A DNA stretch of 64,000 nucleotides from Amphibalanus amphitrite (GCF_019059575.1 NW_024881845.1:558001-622000); one strand, 5' to 3'. Positions 13,601-26,214 are shown, counted from the stretch's first letter. Translations and numbers: made by a program. Notes: a model not told the origin generated them from the sequence alone.

Positions 13601-16600
13601 CGGTCAGGAAAAATCGGCCGAAATGGAGCGCGCAAACACACCTGATTGGCATTGTTCCGGCCGGTGTCTAATGACAAGGTCACCGGCGACAGTGGAGCCC
13701 GAGCGAGCGGCGCGCACTGCAGGCCGGCGCGCGAGCGAGCGAGCGAGCTCCGCGCTGCAGGAAAACTCAGCCGGGATGCACTGGCGTCACGGGAAACTTT
13801 TTGGCCGGATACACCGGCGACTCCGACAGCTGACTTTCGGGAAACGGCAAACTAAAAACGGCGATGAATACTGAATGGCGCTAAATGAATCACCCAACAA
13901 ACAATATAGGATATGATAAAACAAACGGGATAAACAAACTCTTATCAGACCATTTTTCCTCTGATGTTCAGCTTTGATTTTTGAAACGGCGAAGGTGATA
14001 TTTTCCCGAACCAGTAACCTGGAAAACGCTTTGAATAGCCCAGTATTGTTATCGATGCTTCCTATGTTCTGCTCTAGTTCAATATCAGTCGTTCAATAAA
14101 CCATTTCGCTGCTAATACCAGCAACACATCAAATATTTATAGAGGCATGCCGTCAACATCAGTAGCATATAAGCGATGATGAGCCCAATGGGAAAGGAGG
14201 TTCTGTAACCTCGCCAGTAAATGGCAGGTCAATTGGTCATATTGCAATTTCCAAATAAAATAATCAGCGGCTGAAATTATCTCCTAGAATGAGCTTAACT
14301 ACAAAAACACGCAACTGCGCTACGTTCCTGACAAGTATAGCCATCATCTACGTGCCAGCTACCCCTCTCCTCGGCAAAACTTCAATCACAGGTAAATTCC
14401 GTCCAGCCAGAACGACATTACTAGCATAATCCACGCAAAAGGATCGGGAACGGGCTAATCGCTTTAGTGTGGTATCTGCAAGGACAGCCTCGGAATAATT
14501 TTCTGCAACACTCCGTAATGGCTTCATCAGCTAACGATTACCCGCCACGTCATTTGCGTAATCCTTGCACGCAATATTTACCTTCTCAAACTCACGGACG
14601 AGACATAGCCTGAACTTCCTACCTAGCTACGACTCTCTCGTTTCCATGACATCCCTACACAGGACATCGCCCTTTGTTGCAGGGTCCGCCCTGCCCATGT
14701 CACTTCCCTCCCCCCCTGCATCTTCTCGACTCCCTCCCCCCCCCCTCCTTATGTCCTCGAGAGTCCATCTCGGGGCTCGCCGGAAGCGTCGCTCATCCGG
14801 CGGCGGTGGCGCGGGCTGGAGGTGCGGCCCCAGAACTGGTTTGGCGTCGCCGCCGCCACCACGCCATTTCAGGTTTACCGTTGCCGAGTGCGGTCGCCGG
14901 TCCGCCGCGGGCGGACGCGCTGTCCCCGGGCGGTGGGGGCGTGAGGTTTGGGGGTTGCAACGGCAGAGGGGGCGGAGTTTGGTAGCTCGTGCGGTGTTGA
15001 AGGCATTTTATCGGCCTTTATAGCGTGAGTAGTTTGACTTGATGCGCAATGGCGTCAGACAATGCATGGCGATAGCGGATACGGAATCTGTATCGTCGAA
15101 ATGCGGGGAAATCCCCAGCAAATATTGCGCCTTTGCCGACCTAAATAGATGGCTGACCATATTGAGTGAATCAGAATGTTGCCAAGTTGTTAACAGTGGC
15201 CAGGTATCAACAAAGACGCGGTGTTCGTTCGCGCTCTGGCCATGTTTGGAAGCATCGCGCAATTAGTAAGTTAAATACTTTGATAATGGTTATTTTTGTT
15301 TTTGACGTTTTGTTGGGCAATGCACGCATTAATTTTCAGGTGAATATAAAGATCATTAAGCTTTCCACTTCAAGGCAAACACGATGAAATATATCCTCAA
15401 AAGACCTTTTCCTTCATGGACATTGGACATGAAACCTAGCCCCTCGAGACTTGGCACCAGTAACGACCCCCTAACACGTAAATCATTTCACCACGGAGCA
15501 TCACTGACGCAACGGGCAGTCCCGAGACGTCATCTGGACACTCTCGGAGGCGCCTGATGGTCCTTCCTGTCCATAACAGTCCTGCAGCGACTGATGCAAC
15601 GAACGGCTCGGGCACACCTCGCCCCTCGGCGTCACCACCGCTCATTGTGTGTCGCGGACGCCGCGCGGCCGACGCCCGACGCGAACCAGACTGACTGATG
15701 ATGCCGCGCCGGCCGTCGTCATGACAACCGCCGCGTCCTATGGAGATGGATGGAGCCGCTGCACCGCCTGATGAGAGCGGTTGTGATGGGGCCTCTCGTC
15801 TGCCTCTCTGGCACTGCGGGCGCTTTGCATGGGATCCATGAGTAGAAAAGGATAGTTCAGGGAGATTCAGCAGTTCTACAGTGCTTGTTCAATGTTCATA
15901 GCACACTGTGTCCACTCGACTCACGCAGCAAACCATTTTACCACATCTTCAAGAGAGATAATTAGCTTTTACTTTTAAAGAACAAAGTCAGCTGTCAAAC
16001 ATAACAGAGACACGAAAAACGTCAAAATCATGTAAGAAATAAAAGATAATGTTGAAAATTTTCGCTGAAAAGGTCGATGTTCGCGAAGAAAAATTATCGA
16101 ATGGGAGCCTATAAGCCGCACCTAAACCAGCTTCGCAAAAGGAGACGCTTTGCCATAACGATGATTTCAAAACATTTCCGATATCCAGTTAACTTCGTCT
16201 CGGTATTGATAGCCGAAATGATTCGAATATTCCCGATGCTTGATCCAGCATATGGCCAAAATACTGAGAAGGGCGGCCAGCAACAAAAGCCGGAACCTGG
16301 CGACGGCTTGGAATGAAGCGATTCTCTGCATACATGCAGTGTATGCGACGCATTCGGAGACTGAAACCAAGGACTGAAACGACAAGCATTCTTCAAGTGC
16401 ACCGCATTTGATTGACAAATCCCGAGTCACGAAACGCATCCAATTAGGACTGTGTGTGACAACATCCCGGCTAATACCAGACTAGGAGATCTCCTAATGA
16501 AGATAAGGTGACCAGTAAAACCCATCAGATGAATGAAAATCACTCTAAAATTGATCGAACACTTGTTGCAATAGATTGCTGAAATGAATGTAGCATCTAA

Positions 16601-17689
16601 CTGTGCAATCAACATGATGAAATATTTTGGATAAATGGCATTTCTCACCAATATAATTGCTCATTGCCATGTATGCCTTACTTTTTAACTATCTTTTGGC
16701 TTTTTAAATTACTTTGAACTGTTATTGTATGCCTGCCTTATATAACTGACTAAACTGGGAGCGTAACAAGAGCCACCAGGAAGGGGATGTAATAATTAAC
16801 AGGCGAAGTCGCTTCTTTACCTCCTGAAAAGTCTCCTTCATTCGACTTCAAGCAGTCCTCCGTATAACAATGATGAACATATGCCAGATTATACATTGTT
16901 CCATCCGTGTGGTATAAATGAAGAATAAATATTGTCACATAAGTTCCGGATGTTGACAGCAAATTACCTCAAGCCAAACCCCGCAGATCATTAGGCATAA
17001 GATCAAGTGGAAAACATTTCGCTGGAAGCTGTTGCTACTAACAGGAAACAGTCACACCCTAGCCGTGTCAATCATCAATGAAAAAAATTGGGTACAATGC
17101 TATCGACAATTTTAAATTGGAGGTCATCAGACTTTTCCACTAGTTTGAACTTTGAACATTTTCGCTTAATGACCAAGACAAAGAGCAGTCTCATTTGCAT
17201 AAAATGACAGGGATTTCCGTTTCCTTATCAGCATTTGTCACTAAGCGTAACAAAACGTTTGCATGAAAATCCCAATACAAGTGAAAAATTTATTATACTG
17301 TAGCTGAAGACACAACATTGAACGGGAAGGTTTTCTTGGTTTATGATAAGGTAAACATGAGGGGATGAGCTCAACAATATCTGGTAGCTGTGTAAAATAT
17401 GCGTGACTAGATCCGCAGAGTATTTCAGGGCATATACTATATACATCAACGGATCAAGAGCTATTCACAGTTCCGCGCCGCATCCTGTTAAATTTGCAGT
17501 AGGTAATGTTATGTAAGCTCCATAACGTAAATTTGCTATGCAGGTGGTATTTTGGGCGTTACTTTCGGCATTATAATGGCAGCGATATCGGCATTTTGAT
17601 AAGGTATACATGCGCAGGGTATATTACGCTATTTGTTTTTAGTAGAAACAACCTAGCCAATGAGTCAAATACGATTCGCAGCATAAACG
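4696..17689. other. Long non-repetitive stretch without a recognised gene
   Basis: GC-rich CpG-dense islands lie at about 6.94-7.34, 11.7-12.34, 13.57-13.78 and 14.7-15.0 kb, separated by AT-rich DNA. The widest frames (6951-7640 minus, 11576-12148 plus, 8848-9183 minus) show no domain. Small repeats include a tandem pair of GTTCCCAAAGCATAGC near 12300-12335, (GCGA)n at 13731-13748 and an 11-bp-stem hairpin at 9276-9306. It could hold regulatory DNA of a distant gene. Confidence 0.45.
7133..7158 (+). repeat. (CAC)n microsatellite
   Basis: Eight or so CAC/ACC triplets lie in a GC-rich island (6.94-7.34 kb). One short frame (ATG at 7056) would translate it as polyhistidine, but that frame stops soon after and has no other support. 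Confidence 0.85.
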
Positions 17690-17691
17690 TA

Positions 17692-18876
17692 GGGGAGAGT
17701 GGGGTAAGATGCCCAGGGTGGGAAAGACGCCCCACCCCCTCTAGCGGCGAAACAAAGAATCGAACCTAGAAATTAATGTTCTTAGCGTAAAGCGGAAGCC
17801 TGCCTTGTTAACTGCACAAAAATTTGCGAAGCTCGGTTGGGCAACGGCTGGCTGGTGATTGCATGTTTTTTATTTGCTGTTTTCAAAAAATATTTTGGTG
17901 TCAAAACATTGTAAATATCAAAGAAGGTAGATAATATTTGCGTCCCTTGCTATAGTCGTGATACATCAACATGCGTGCACTGTGTCCCAAACAGTTTGTT
18001 TCAGGGTGTAATTTTATGGCTAACAAATTGTACTGATTTAATGTTACTTCGGTACCTTGGGGTAAGATGCCCCCTGTCCTGATGGGGAAAGACGCCCCCC
18101 TAAATCCGTAGGCTGTCCTTCAAGCAGCCCGTCAAATCATTTATTACATACTTGTGATGAGAGACAAAAGCCGATCTGGGACTATTGAGAGTCCAGTACG
18201 GTCGGGTGCTCCCCATGCCGGTCTCTCGGCCCACACACTCAACACAGCGACTTTTTGGGCGGCATCTGACTCTGAGAGCCCTCACGACGGCCTCTGTGGG
18301 CCCCATTATTGGCTCCAGGACCCCTCACGACATCCTTTGAGGGCTCCCACGTTGGCTCCACGGGCCGCGCTGGCATCTGAGGTCCCCACGATGGGCTCGA
18401 GGGCCCTCAAGCATCATGAAGACCTATAAGGGCCCCACAGTGGTCTCCGAACGCCACCACGGAGGCTTGTGTGGCCGCGCTGGACTATGATGGCCCTAAC
18501 GATGACCTCTGAAGCCCCTTACGACTACTTTTGAGGGCCCTTACGATGACGTTTGGTGCCTACTGCAGGCTCGAAGGGACTACTGATTCGTTCAGGCGAT
18601 TCACGTGCCCATTTATGTCATTTATAGTGCAGGAGGCATCTTCCCCAACGCCAGGGGGCGTCTTTCCCACCCTGTGGGGTAAGATGCCCCTTTTCACTTC
18701 TTCAGGAAAATGCTTAATAGCAAAAAAAGTTATCATATTTCAGGCACGAAAGTGTGATCTTTTTGGAGAAAAATGATGTCGGCTTCCGTTGAAACTCCAA
18801 GTTTTTGCTTTCCGATCGTCATTTTCGAATAATATATGACATAGTAAAACCCTGGGCATCTTTCCCCACTCTCCCC
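17692..18876. mobile_element. TA-flanked TIR element with internal GGCC minisatellite
   Basis: The ends GGGGAGAGTGGGGTAAGATG and (inward from the right) GGGGAGAGTGGGGAAAGATG both continue CCCAGGGT and match at 27 of 28 bases. TA dinucleotides flank it (17690-17691, 18877-18878). Internal inverted copies of the terminus occur near 18060-18103 and 18655-18690, and a related fragment is at about 23.63-23.68 kb. A TA target would suit a Tc1/mariner-type element, but the family assignment is open. Confidence 0.75.
18185..18560 (+). repeat. GGCC-rich degenerate minisatellite
   Basis: About 30-base units close to TCTGAGGGCCCCACGATGG recur across the centre of the TA-flanked element. The consensus is the same as in the arrays at 29.7-30.6 kb and 42.5-43.6 kb. 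Confidence 0.7.
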
Positions 18877-19233
18877 TATGGTATAAACCATCATTTTAGA
18901 AAAATAAAGGCATAAAACAAATGGCATAAGAATGCGTAACAAAAAAATGAAAAGTGGTTGGAATAGGAACCTCAACATATTGACTTGATATTGACGACTA
19001 AACGAGGATAATCATCGGGAAACCAAATAGTACCATTACTAGTTACGCAAATTTAGACCTACATAAGGCTTGCGGTTGGAGTGAATCCAAAAATAGATAA
19101 ACGAGAATTGCGCTCATCATTCGACAATCCGACAAAATAATGAACACCTTCAATGACAGGTCACCTAATCAAACTGAAGACGGCACATAATGAACAGAAA
19201 ACGGCGTAATGTACTTTTGCACTACATATATTA

Positions 19234-19455
19234 TGTACAGTCAATCTTGGAAGTACCGCGCATCGGTGCGGTGGATCCACCAAGCCCGACCGAGGAAGGG
19301 CTGCTAATTTTTAGAGTCACAGAACTATCATAATTGACCTGGAGGATGGATCAGGATGTCAATTGGTTCGGTGACTCAAGTTTAGCAGCCCTCCCTCGGT
19401 TGGGCTTGATGGATCCGCCGCACTGATGCTCGATACTTTCAAGACTGACTGTGCA
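19234..19455. mobile_element. 222-bp Tc1/mariner-like MITE
   Basis: Inverted arms of about 85 bases begin TGTACAGTCAATCTTGG on the left and, inward, TGCACAGTCAGTCTTGA on the right. TA flanks both ends (19232-19233, 19456-19457). The arms include GGTGCGGTGGATCCACCAAG. The short loop holds no ORF. Arm divergence suggests it is not recent. Confidence 0.8.
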
Positions 19456-19516
19456 TAGAATGTAAAACATTCTGCGTAATAAAAGGCTCCGTCACGATTT
19501 TAAGATTGGGGGAGGG

Positions 19517-19682
19517 GGTCCGGACGACGGTGAAAACAGGGCGCCTGGGGCGATTTGATCAAGGTTCGTGAAATTTACACGTGACGTTTGGGATGTAGAA
19601 GGCTCATAAAGGGGGAAAAGTTCCAAATGTCACGTGACTAATATGCCCTCCGGCGCCCTGTTTTCACCGGCGTCCGGGGGTC
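19517..19682. repeat. Hairpin element with 29-bp inverted ends
   Basis: GGACGACGGTGAAAACAGGG on the left is mirrored by CCCTGTTTTCACCGGCGTCC on the right, with a further inner pair (GTGACGTTTGG / CCAAATGTCAC). Total length is about 165 bases. No target duplication was resolved. Confidence 0.7.
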
Positions 19683-19839
19683 CGACAAAAAAAGCAACCC
19701 CTTATCCATGCAGATGCATTACCGAAACGAAAATATTGCGGGTTCCAAAGTCGAACCCCATGACCTCCCCGCACCCGTTGACGGAGTCCCTGGATAACAG
19801 AGAATCTGTCTCTGCAGATGACGAGGATTTCTACGGTTC

Positions 19840-19945
19840 TACCGCAGTAGGTATAAGGGTAATCTGCCGCAGCAGGTAATGGAGATCAGATAAATTTGCC
19901 GCAGCAGGTGAAGGAGTACGTATCTTACCGCAGCAGGTAGGGGTA
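19840..19945 (+). repeat. Short minisatellite, CCGCAGCAGGTA core
   Basis: Four copies of a CCGCAG(C/T)AGGT core begin at 19842, 19867, 19899 and 19928, at spacings of 25, 32 and 29 bases. A weaker remnant follows. Confidence 0.7.
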
Positions 19946-21570
19946 TTCTGCCGTTGCCCCGCTACCGTGCCTGCCGCTCAGACTGCACCAGCCTTTTCGA
20001 ACGGCATGGCCCGTCACGCATGAACGAAGAGCGTGACTCCCGACCGTCGGCCGAGCATGACACATGGACCCACTGCACACGGATATAAAACTGAACGGCC
20101 CGTGCTTCAATACCCGGTAATCGGTATTGTGTGCACATGAGCTCCGACCGTTCCGAAAGTCAAATAAAGTCGATACTGACAGCAGTCGCTGGTCTAAGGA
20201 TGATGAAATATGACTGAGAGACCATCACCAGATGCGCAAATAATACACCTTTCGGTCAATCATCAGACATCTTTTAGATCTTCAGACATCAGTAGATCTT
20301 TTACGGAACGAGGGAGCCTTGAGCTTTCAGGTTACTCCCGGATCGAAATTGAAATACGAGGTCGGTGAGTGCGGTGACCCGATCGACTTTTTCAGGGCTT
20401 TAGACACCCAGTTTATGGGATATCGAATCAGTAAGGAATAGGATCCTGTCCCCTCACCAGCTCGATAGCTTCCACTTCATATCCTGTCCTCAATCTTCCC
20501 AACGCCCCGAAATTCACGCCTAGCGCCGTCAGTGCCACGTGTACCGAGCAACAAACGCACGAGGTTCTGGCATTCCCAGCGACGCTCAACCACCCCTCGA
20601 TATTCCCTTCTAACGCTTCACACCACAGCCAGCGGGGTCACGAGACGAGAACTCACCTTAAACGCGATCCCAGCGATGTCCACAAATGCAGCTTCAAAGC
20701 CACTGGTCGCGCAACTACCCCGTACCCGCCTCCGTGAGGTATGCGAGGAATGGACAAAGAATCCCGGCAACGCGCCGGTCCACTGCGCACCGCGTCTGCG
20801 CACCAACAGAAGGCGAGCCAACGGAAATCGGGTTGGACGGTTCTTATTTTCGCGACATCGTCTCCCAGTCCCAGCAGGGACTTGCGTAGCACATTGCTTA
20901 ACAGATAGCTTCCTTACAACTGATAAAACCCGGTATATTCATTTCCATGCTCGGAAATCACGCTAAGATAGAAAAACCTCGTTTCCGTCGCGAACTTTGA
21001 TTACGGGAGCCGCCTGACGTCATGTGTTCAAATTCAGTCGGCAATAGTTCGTCCCCTGTCCGCAACTGCTCGTGGTGGCGCCACCTACCAGACGTTCCCA
21101 CGGGCGGAGTGCCGTGGGAAGCAGGCTGCTTTGCGTTGGGGCGGGGAGAATGTGAGTGGTAGCAAGGCCCTATATACCAGTGGTAGTATACCATGGGCCG
21201 TGGGGAGAAGAAGCCGTTAGGCAGTATCCGGTATCGGCTTCTCCCGTCAGATTGAGATAAGTGAAGGTCGAAGGACGTTATTTCCGTTTCTAATCTGGGC
21301 ACTACTCGTCGAAGAAGCTGGCTGGGGGAGCAAAAGTTAACCGACACCGTGCCATATATATACCCTACCCATTACCTACCTACCTAGGGCGTCGATAGAC
21401 GGCGAAAGCAGAAGGTAGATAAAGGCAGAAGGAGCCCGGTGAAATTGGGCATATGCCTCTGGGCCCAGGGTGCATCGTCCGAAATCGATGAAAGTGTAGG
21501 TACCGTTTTCCTCAAGGGAAAAGCTTTACTATTAACTACCTCATAAAAACTTGCTTGAAATTGCACATCA
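19946..21570. other. No gene recognised
   Basis: Several frames of 120-145 codons overlap on both strands (20532-20966, 20958-21347) without domain or splice logic. A (TA)n/(CCTA)n simple patch lies at about 21354-21385. Confidence 0.45.
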
Positions 21571-21861
21571 ACGCGTAGCAGGGGCGGATCCAGCCGATCC
21601 GTTTGGGGAGGGCAAAAGTTTAGCCGACCATCGGCGACCCCGACCCACCACCGCGCCAGTGACCAAGTTACTTCACAACGCCAGTTACACTATCTTACCG
21701 TAAGATGGTGTAAAATATCTTATGTTAACCCGTGCCAGCCGCGCTGAGGCTCAGGGATTTTCACGCCCCTGGGGGATGTTTGAACACCCATATCTCTTCT
21801 AACTCGGCTCCTGGACCACGTAGCAACACGCGGTAGACGGCGTTTGAAAGAGTGTCAAACA

Positions 21862-22182
21862 CCGTTCCATGCTTCTATCCTCAGGATGCAGAAATCCTTC
21901 TCCTCCACTCCACAACCCCCCTCCCGGCTGGGCAGGCAACTTTATCTCATGCGGGCTGCTCCCTTGGAGCAGCACCGCTGCTCCCGAGGGAGTGCACCCC
22001 GTAGCCGGGTGCAGTGAGTACCTTGGGGCTGCCCGGCCTGTCCTTCGGGATGGGCTCAGCCCCGGTGACTCACTAGGGTGCCTGCCCAGACCAATGTCTC
22101 CCCCTAATTCCTATCATCCTTCCGGCTCTGAAATGGTCTAATTGGACCGAAAGGGCCTAACCCAACAAACAAACAAACAAAC
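21862..22182 (+). mobile_element. SINE-like retroposon with (CAAA)n tail and 15-bp target duplication
   Basis: The 15-base sequence AAAGAGTGTCAAACA occurs at 21847-21861 and again at 22183-22197, directly after a CAAACAAACAAACAAA tail. That combination (tail plus long target duplication) is the signature of LINE-mediated retroposition. The body is GC-rich with CTGCTCCC/GGAGCAG self-complementarity and no obvious tRNA-type A and B boxes, so the source could be a structural RNA or a LINE 3' end. The insertion falls in a repeat shared with about 31.62-31.72 kb. Confidence 0.85.
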
Positions 22183-23140
22183 AAAGAGTGTCAAACATGA
22201 TGACCAAATTACCCCAGTCACTTTTAAGGTCAGGTCAGATGTCAGATCACCAGAGCCCATCAAAGGCCAAATCCCGATAATATTTAGGTCCAGTTTCGAC
22301 AATTTTTGAAGAACTGGCGCATAACTCGGAAACGAATAGAGCTAGAGCGCCCCAGAAAAGCTAATTTGATAGCACTGTTACTGCTCTTTCTGGATAATTC
22401 GCTCAGATTGGACCTAAGATCAACGGTTTAGCCTCCAGGGGAAACTGCCATAATATATACTATTTTTACGGGAACGGATTTTCTGCGATAACTTTTGAAT
22501 CAAACCTTGTGCGATCTTACTTTTACCGGCATCGTGTTCCTCTCGCGAAGACGCGTCGAATGAGTTATAATTTGATCTTAAAAAGTGAACTTACAACTTT
22601 GACATTTGGTCAAGTCATGACCATGGAAAAGGTCGTGTTGCATATCAGTCGATCCGTATCGTAAAGCTGAACACATCTAAGGTGTTTCTATTGCTCTAGA
22701 ATGCGTCCAGCAGAAGTTATTAGCGAATTGCTGCAAACTATTGCATATCTTTCGTGACCTGAGATGATCTCAGGGACATATAAGGAGGGGTCACGGGTGC
22801 TATTTTCCGGTTCACTGTGTGCTGTTTAGGTCGTAACTCGGTATTGTTAAGAGTGACGTTTCTTATAAATTTAGCACGAATGTTTGAAAGGGCGGATTGA
22901 CGGGAGCCGGAGCCTACGCTAAGCAGAGCTTGTTGCGTAGAGCCCGACCCCTACCGTCCGATCGCGTAATTCCGGGTGACAGGAGAATTCAGTTGAACGT
23001 TTAACAATGCTAATGTTTAACCGTTAACGTGCCCTTCAAAGCCGGACACGGCCTGTCGGCTGTCCCACTCCTGACTTTGACTGGCTGCGGCTGCTCCCAC
23101 CAACCTCAGACCATCCCCGTCAGGAGTCTCAAATATCGAG

Positions 23141-23212
23141 CGCCGGAGCGACTCAAACCCGGGCTCTCACTACCGGGAGTCCATTGCTTTACCAACTGAG
23201 CTACCGGACAGG
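23141..23212 (-). repeat. tRNA-like sequence (tRNA pseudogene or tRNA-derived SINE head)
   Basis: On the minus strand the sequence begins near GTCCGGTAGCTCAGTTGGTA, a perfect pol III A-box region and D-arm, and contains GGTTTGAGTCG close to the B-box consensus. The acceptor core CCGG pairs with CCGG at the other end. The anticodon arm and T-stem do not pair properly, so I do not call a functional tRNA or assign an anticodon. Confidence 0.6.
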
Positions 23213-23690
23213 AGGTTTGCCCAAAAAAAGGTGCCTTTCAATTTTCTCTTATTGACTTATAGTGGAGAGGTCGCAAAAATGGCCTAGCCCTAGGTCATCG
23301 ATATAAAAATCATGTGACTAACATTTTGTACATAGGTACTGTTACCCTTATTAACTGCTGAAAGTTTCAAAGCGATCCGTCACTCGGTTTAGCTATGGCA
23401 AACATTGGAAATGTTTTTAGGTTATGTCACTTGACGTGCAGCTATAGTGACTTCGTGACCTTGAGAGGCCTTGGTCTGACATTTTCAGAACATATGCAAA
23501 AAATAGGTATAAAATGGCGGCTAGGCACGTCGCCGTTTTTTTTTACGCGGAACGCTCCACAGCAATGAGGCTCCCAACAAATGACAAAACTGTGGATTGC
23601 TTAGGTAATTTCGAATATAGGGTGGTGGGCGTCTTACCCGACTGGGCATCTTGCCCCGTGTTACCCCACACCATGGCCATTGGCCACACT

Positions 23691-25528
23691 GCATATGCTT
23701 ATGCATTAGGGTTGTTCAAAAAAACCGAATTTTGGAAAAGTATATGGGCTCATGGCTCAGGTGGTGCGGTATTCTTTTCTGAGACCAATGATGCCCTTTT
23801 TTCTGAAAAGTATTAACTGTTAGGGGCTCCTCAAACGGCTTAAAGAGGACCATGCTACGCCCGCCGACCGGCCGGTGTCAATAAGGGCGAGAACTCGACG
23901 CCGCGCGCCGGCGGCAGCGCCTTATCGGCACCGCGCGCCACGACATCTGCCGGGCGGCCGGCTGGGCGGTGGGAAGTTATAAGTGCGTGGTCTTATTGCA
24001 CACGATCGGGGTGAGCTATCCCATGTTTTCGGGGCGGAAAGTTTCAGTGCAGCATCGGTGCGCCTGCCACGGTGGTCTGTGTCGATGGTATAGAAAATAA
24101 CTCAAGCAGAGCTCAGAAAAGACTGAATGATTCCGAGTAGTTGCCTTGAAACAATCCGTTTTAAGAATACAGCTGCCTTCTTAACGTACCGTATCACTTG
24201 TTAATTCTTCAAAAAACAAACTCTGAGCAATAACACACCTCTTTGCATTGCTGTTGACAATTTACGTTAGTTTTTGACGGTGGCTCGCACCCCCAATATG
24301 CTGCCGCGCAACTTTATTCCAACGGCGAAACGGCAACTTCGCGAGAATCGAAAATTCACGATATACGTACAGCAGGGGCTGGCAATGCAGTATGCACAAG
24401 GACAGAATATGGAGGAGACCCGACAGTCATCGGCCCAAGTTTGGGGGTGGCTTTGACGAGCATAGGCGTCACCAATGTCATTATTCAGATACGTTGATGT
24501 CAGATGCTGGGGCAACAGAATCGACGCCAGGTGTAGCTTAGATTAGCGGGTCGAAAGAAAACATAACATGTCTGGGAATGACAGGGTGGCCACCCTGACA
24601 GTGTGACGAAGTGAGACATGAGTAGAGACATTCGCCGGAGTACCTACTCATATAAATCAAGCGCCGTTTATCCAATCCTTCGAGCATAAGCGACGCCGGC
24701 AGTCTGGCCATGGGGCGGCCGTGCCCACCGATGCCGATCAAGACCCGAATCCAGACCCGGCATAGAACACAGCTCTGCCCTGACGTGACACATTAACCCG
24801 GTGTGTCACTCATGACGGATAGACCAATGCAGGAGCCTTGCCAGCTCCTGTTGTACCTACTTCGTTAAATTTTCGATTCTCGCTACGTTGCCGTTTCGTC
24901 GTTGGAATAGAGTTACGCGGCAGCATATTGGGGCTGCGAGCCACCGTCCAAAAGCAACTTAAATTGTCAACAGCAATGCAAAGAAGTCTGTTATTGCTCA
25001 GAGCTTGCTTTTTGAAGAATTAACAAGTGATACAGTACGTTAAGAAGGCAGCTGTATTCTTAAAACGGATTGTTTCGAGGCAACTACCCGGAATCATTCA
25101 GTCTTTTCTGAGCTCTGCTTGAGTCATTTTCTATACCATCGACAAAGACCACCGTGGCAGACGCACCGATGCTGCACTGAAAATTTCCGCCCCGAAAACA
25201 TGGGATAGTTCACCCCGATCGTGTGCAATAAGACCACGCACTTATAACTTCCCACCGCCCAGCCGGCCGCCCGGCAGATGTCGTGGCGCGTGGTGCCGAT
25301 AAGGCGCTGCCGCCGCCGTGCGGCGTCGAATTCTCGCCCTTATTGACACCGGCCGGTCGGCGGGCGTAACATGGTCCTCTTTAAGCCGTTTGAGCAGCGC
25401 CTAGCAGTAATACTTTTCGAAAAAAGGGGTATCATTGGACTCAGAAAAGAATACCGCACCACATGAGCCATGAGCCCATATACTTTTCCAAAATTCGGTT
25501 TTTTTGAACAACCCTATTATGCATGCAT
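23691..25528. mobile_element. Foldback element with two roughly 700-bp inverted arms
   Basis: The left arm (about 23691-24395) and right arm (about 24828-25528) are inverted copies at high identity. They share, for example, AAAGAGGACCATG, the GGCCGGTGTCAATAAGGGCGA block and the GACGGTGGCTCGCA block. A unique centre of about 430 bp separates them. The outer ends are near GCATATGCTTATGCATTAGGG and its partner CCTATTATGCATGC. No coding capacity is seen. Target duplication is unclear (perhaps the TGCAT-type sequence at both ends). Confidence 0.8.
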
Positions 25529-26214
25529 TCAGTTCAGGGGGTTCAATCTAATATCAGCATATCGACCCAAAATATCAGCAGCAAGTGGTCAGCTCCTTCC
25601 TTCGGAATGGCCGTCACGGACAGAAGCCCTGCTTTTCGTCCATATAGGCATCGACGCCGTATTAGATTTGCTCATCGCTACATGCTTTGGGAGGGGCAAA
25701 AAGATAGTCTTGCCCACACGATTTGGCTTTGGGGAGGGCAAATGCCTATTTTGCCCTCCCCTGGATCCGCCACTGACGCGTAGGATAATGAAATGCGATG
25801 ATTTTTATCTGGACAAACTCTTTTGACGAAGGGATGCCCCAGCCATTAACCCTACAGCATCTAAAGACATAGGCGGCGGAACGGGGGGGGCACCGGGGCA
25901 CCGTGCCCCCCCTTGAATTCTGCAAGGGGGGCACCAATAGCATGGTGCCCCCCTTAAATTTGATGTAGGTATTAGTACTAGGGGCAGATTCGGGGAAAAC
26001 TCCAAGGGGAGGGCCATGAATCGAAGTGGTGCCCCTACCTATGCCCAAAATTAAAACCTCAACGGATTTCGGCCACTTAATTTTGGTGGTGCCCTATTTT
26101 CAGTTTTTTTTTTATTTTCTTTATTTTTGGTTAGTCATGTGATGACTGGTGCCCCTGCACCTGCTAGGCCGCTGATGCCCCTGGAAAGACTGTGGTACCT
26201 ACTACCTACCTACC

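Larger units (their letters stand above)
21579..25776. mobile_element. 4.2-kb hAT-type element with perfect 8-bp target duplication
   Basis: The ends are CAGGGGCGGATCCAG and, read inward from the right, CAGTGGCGGATCCAG (14 of 15 match). The exact duplication ACGCGTAG flanks it at 21571-21578 and 25777-25784. No transposase frame is present. The interior is a composite: a SINE-like insert, a tRNA-like sequence and a large foldback element fill much of it, so the original element was probably a short non-autonomous copy later enlarged by nested insertions. Confidence 0.88.

Noticed and set aside
23141-23212. Functional tRNA gene
   Set aside because: A and B boxes are good, but anticodon and T stems do not pair, so only a tRNA-like remnant is claimed.
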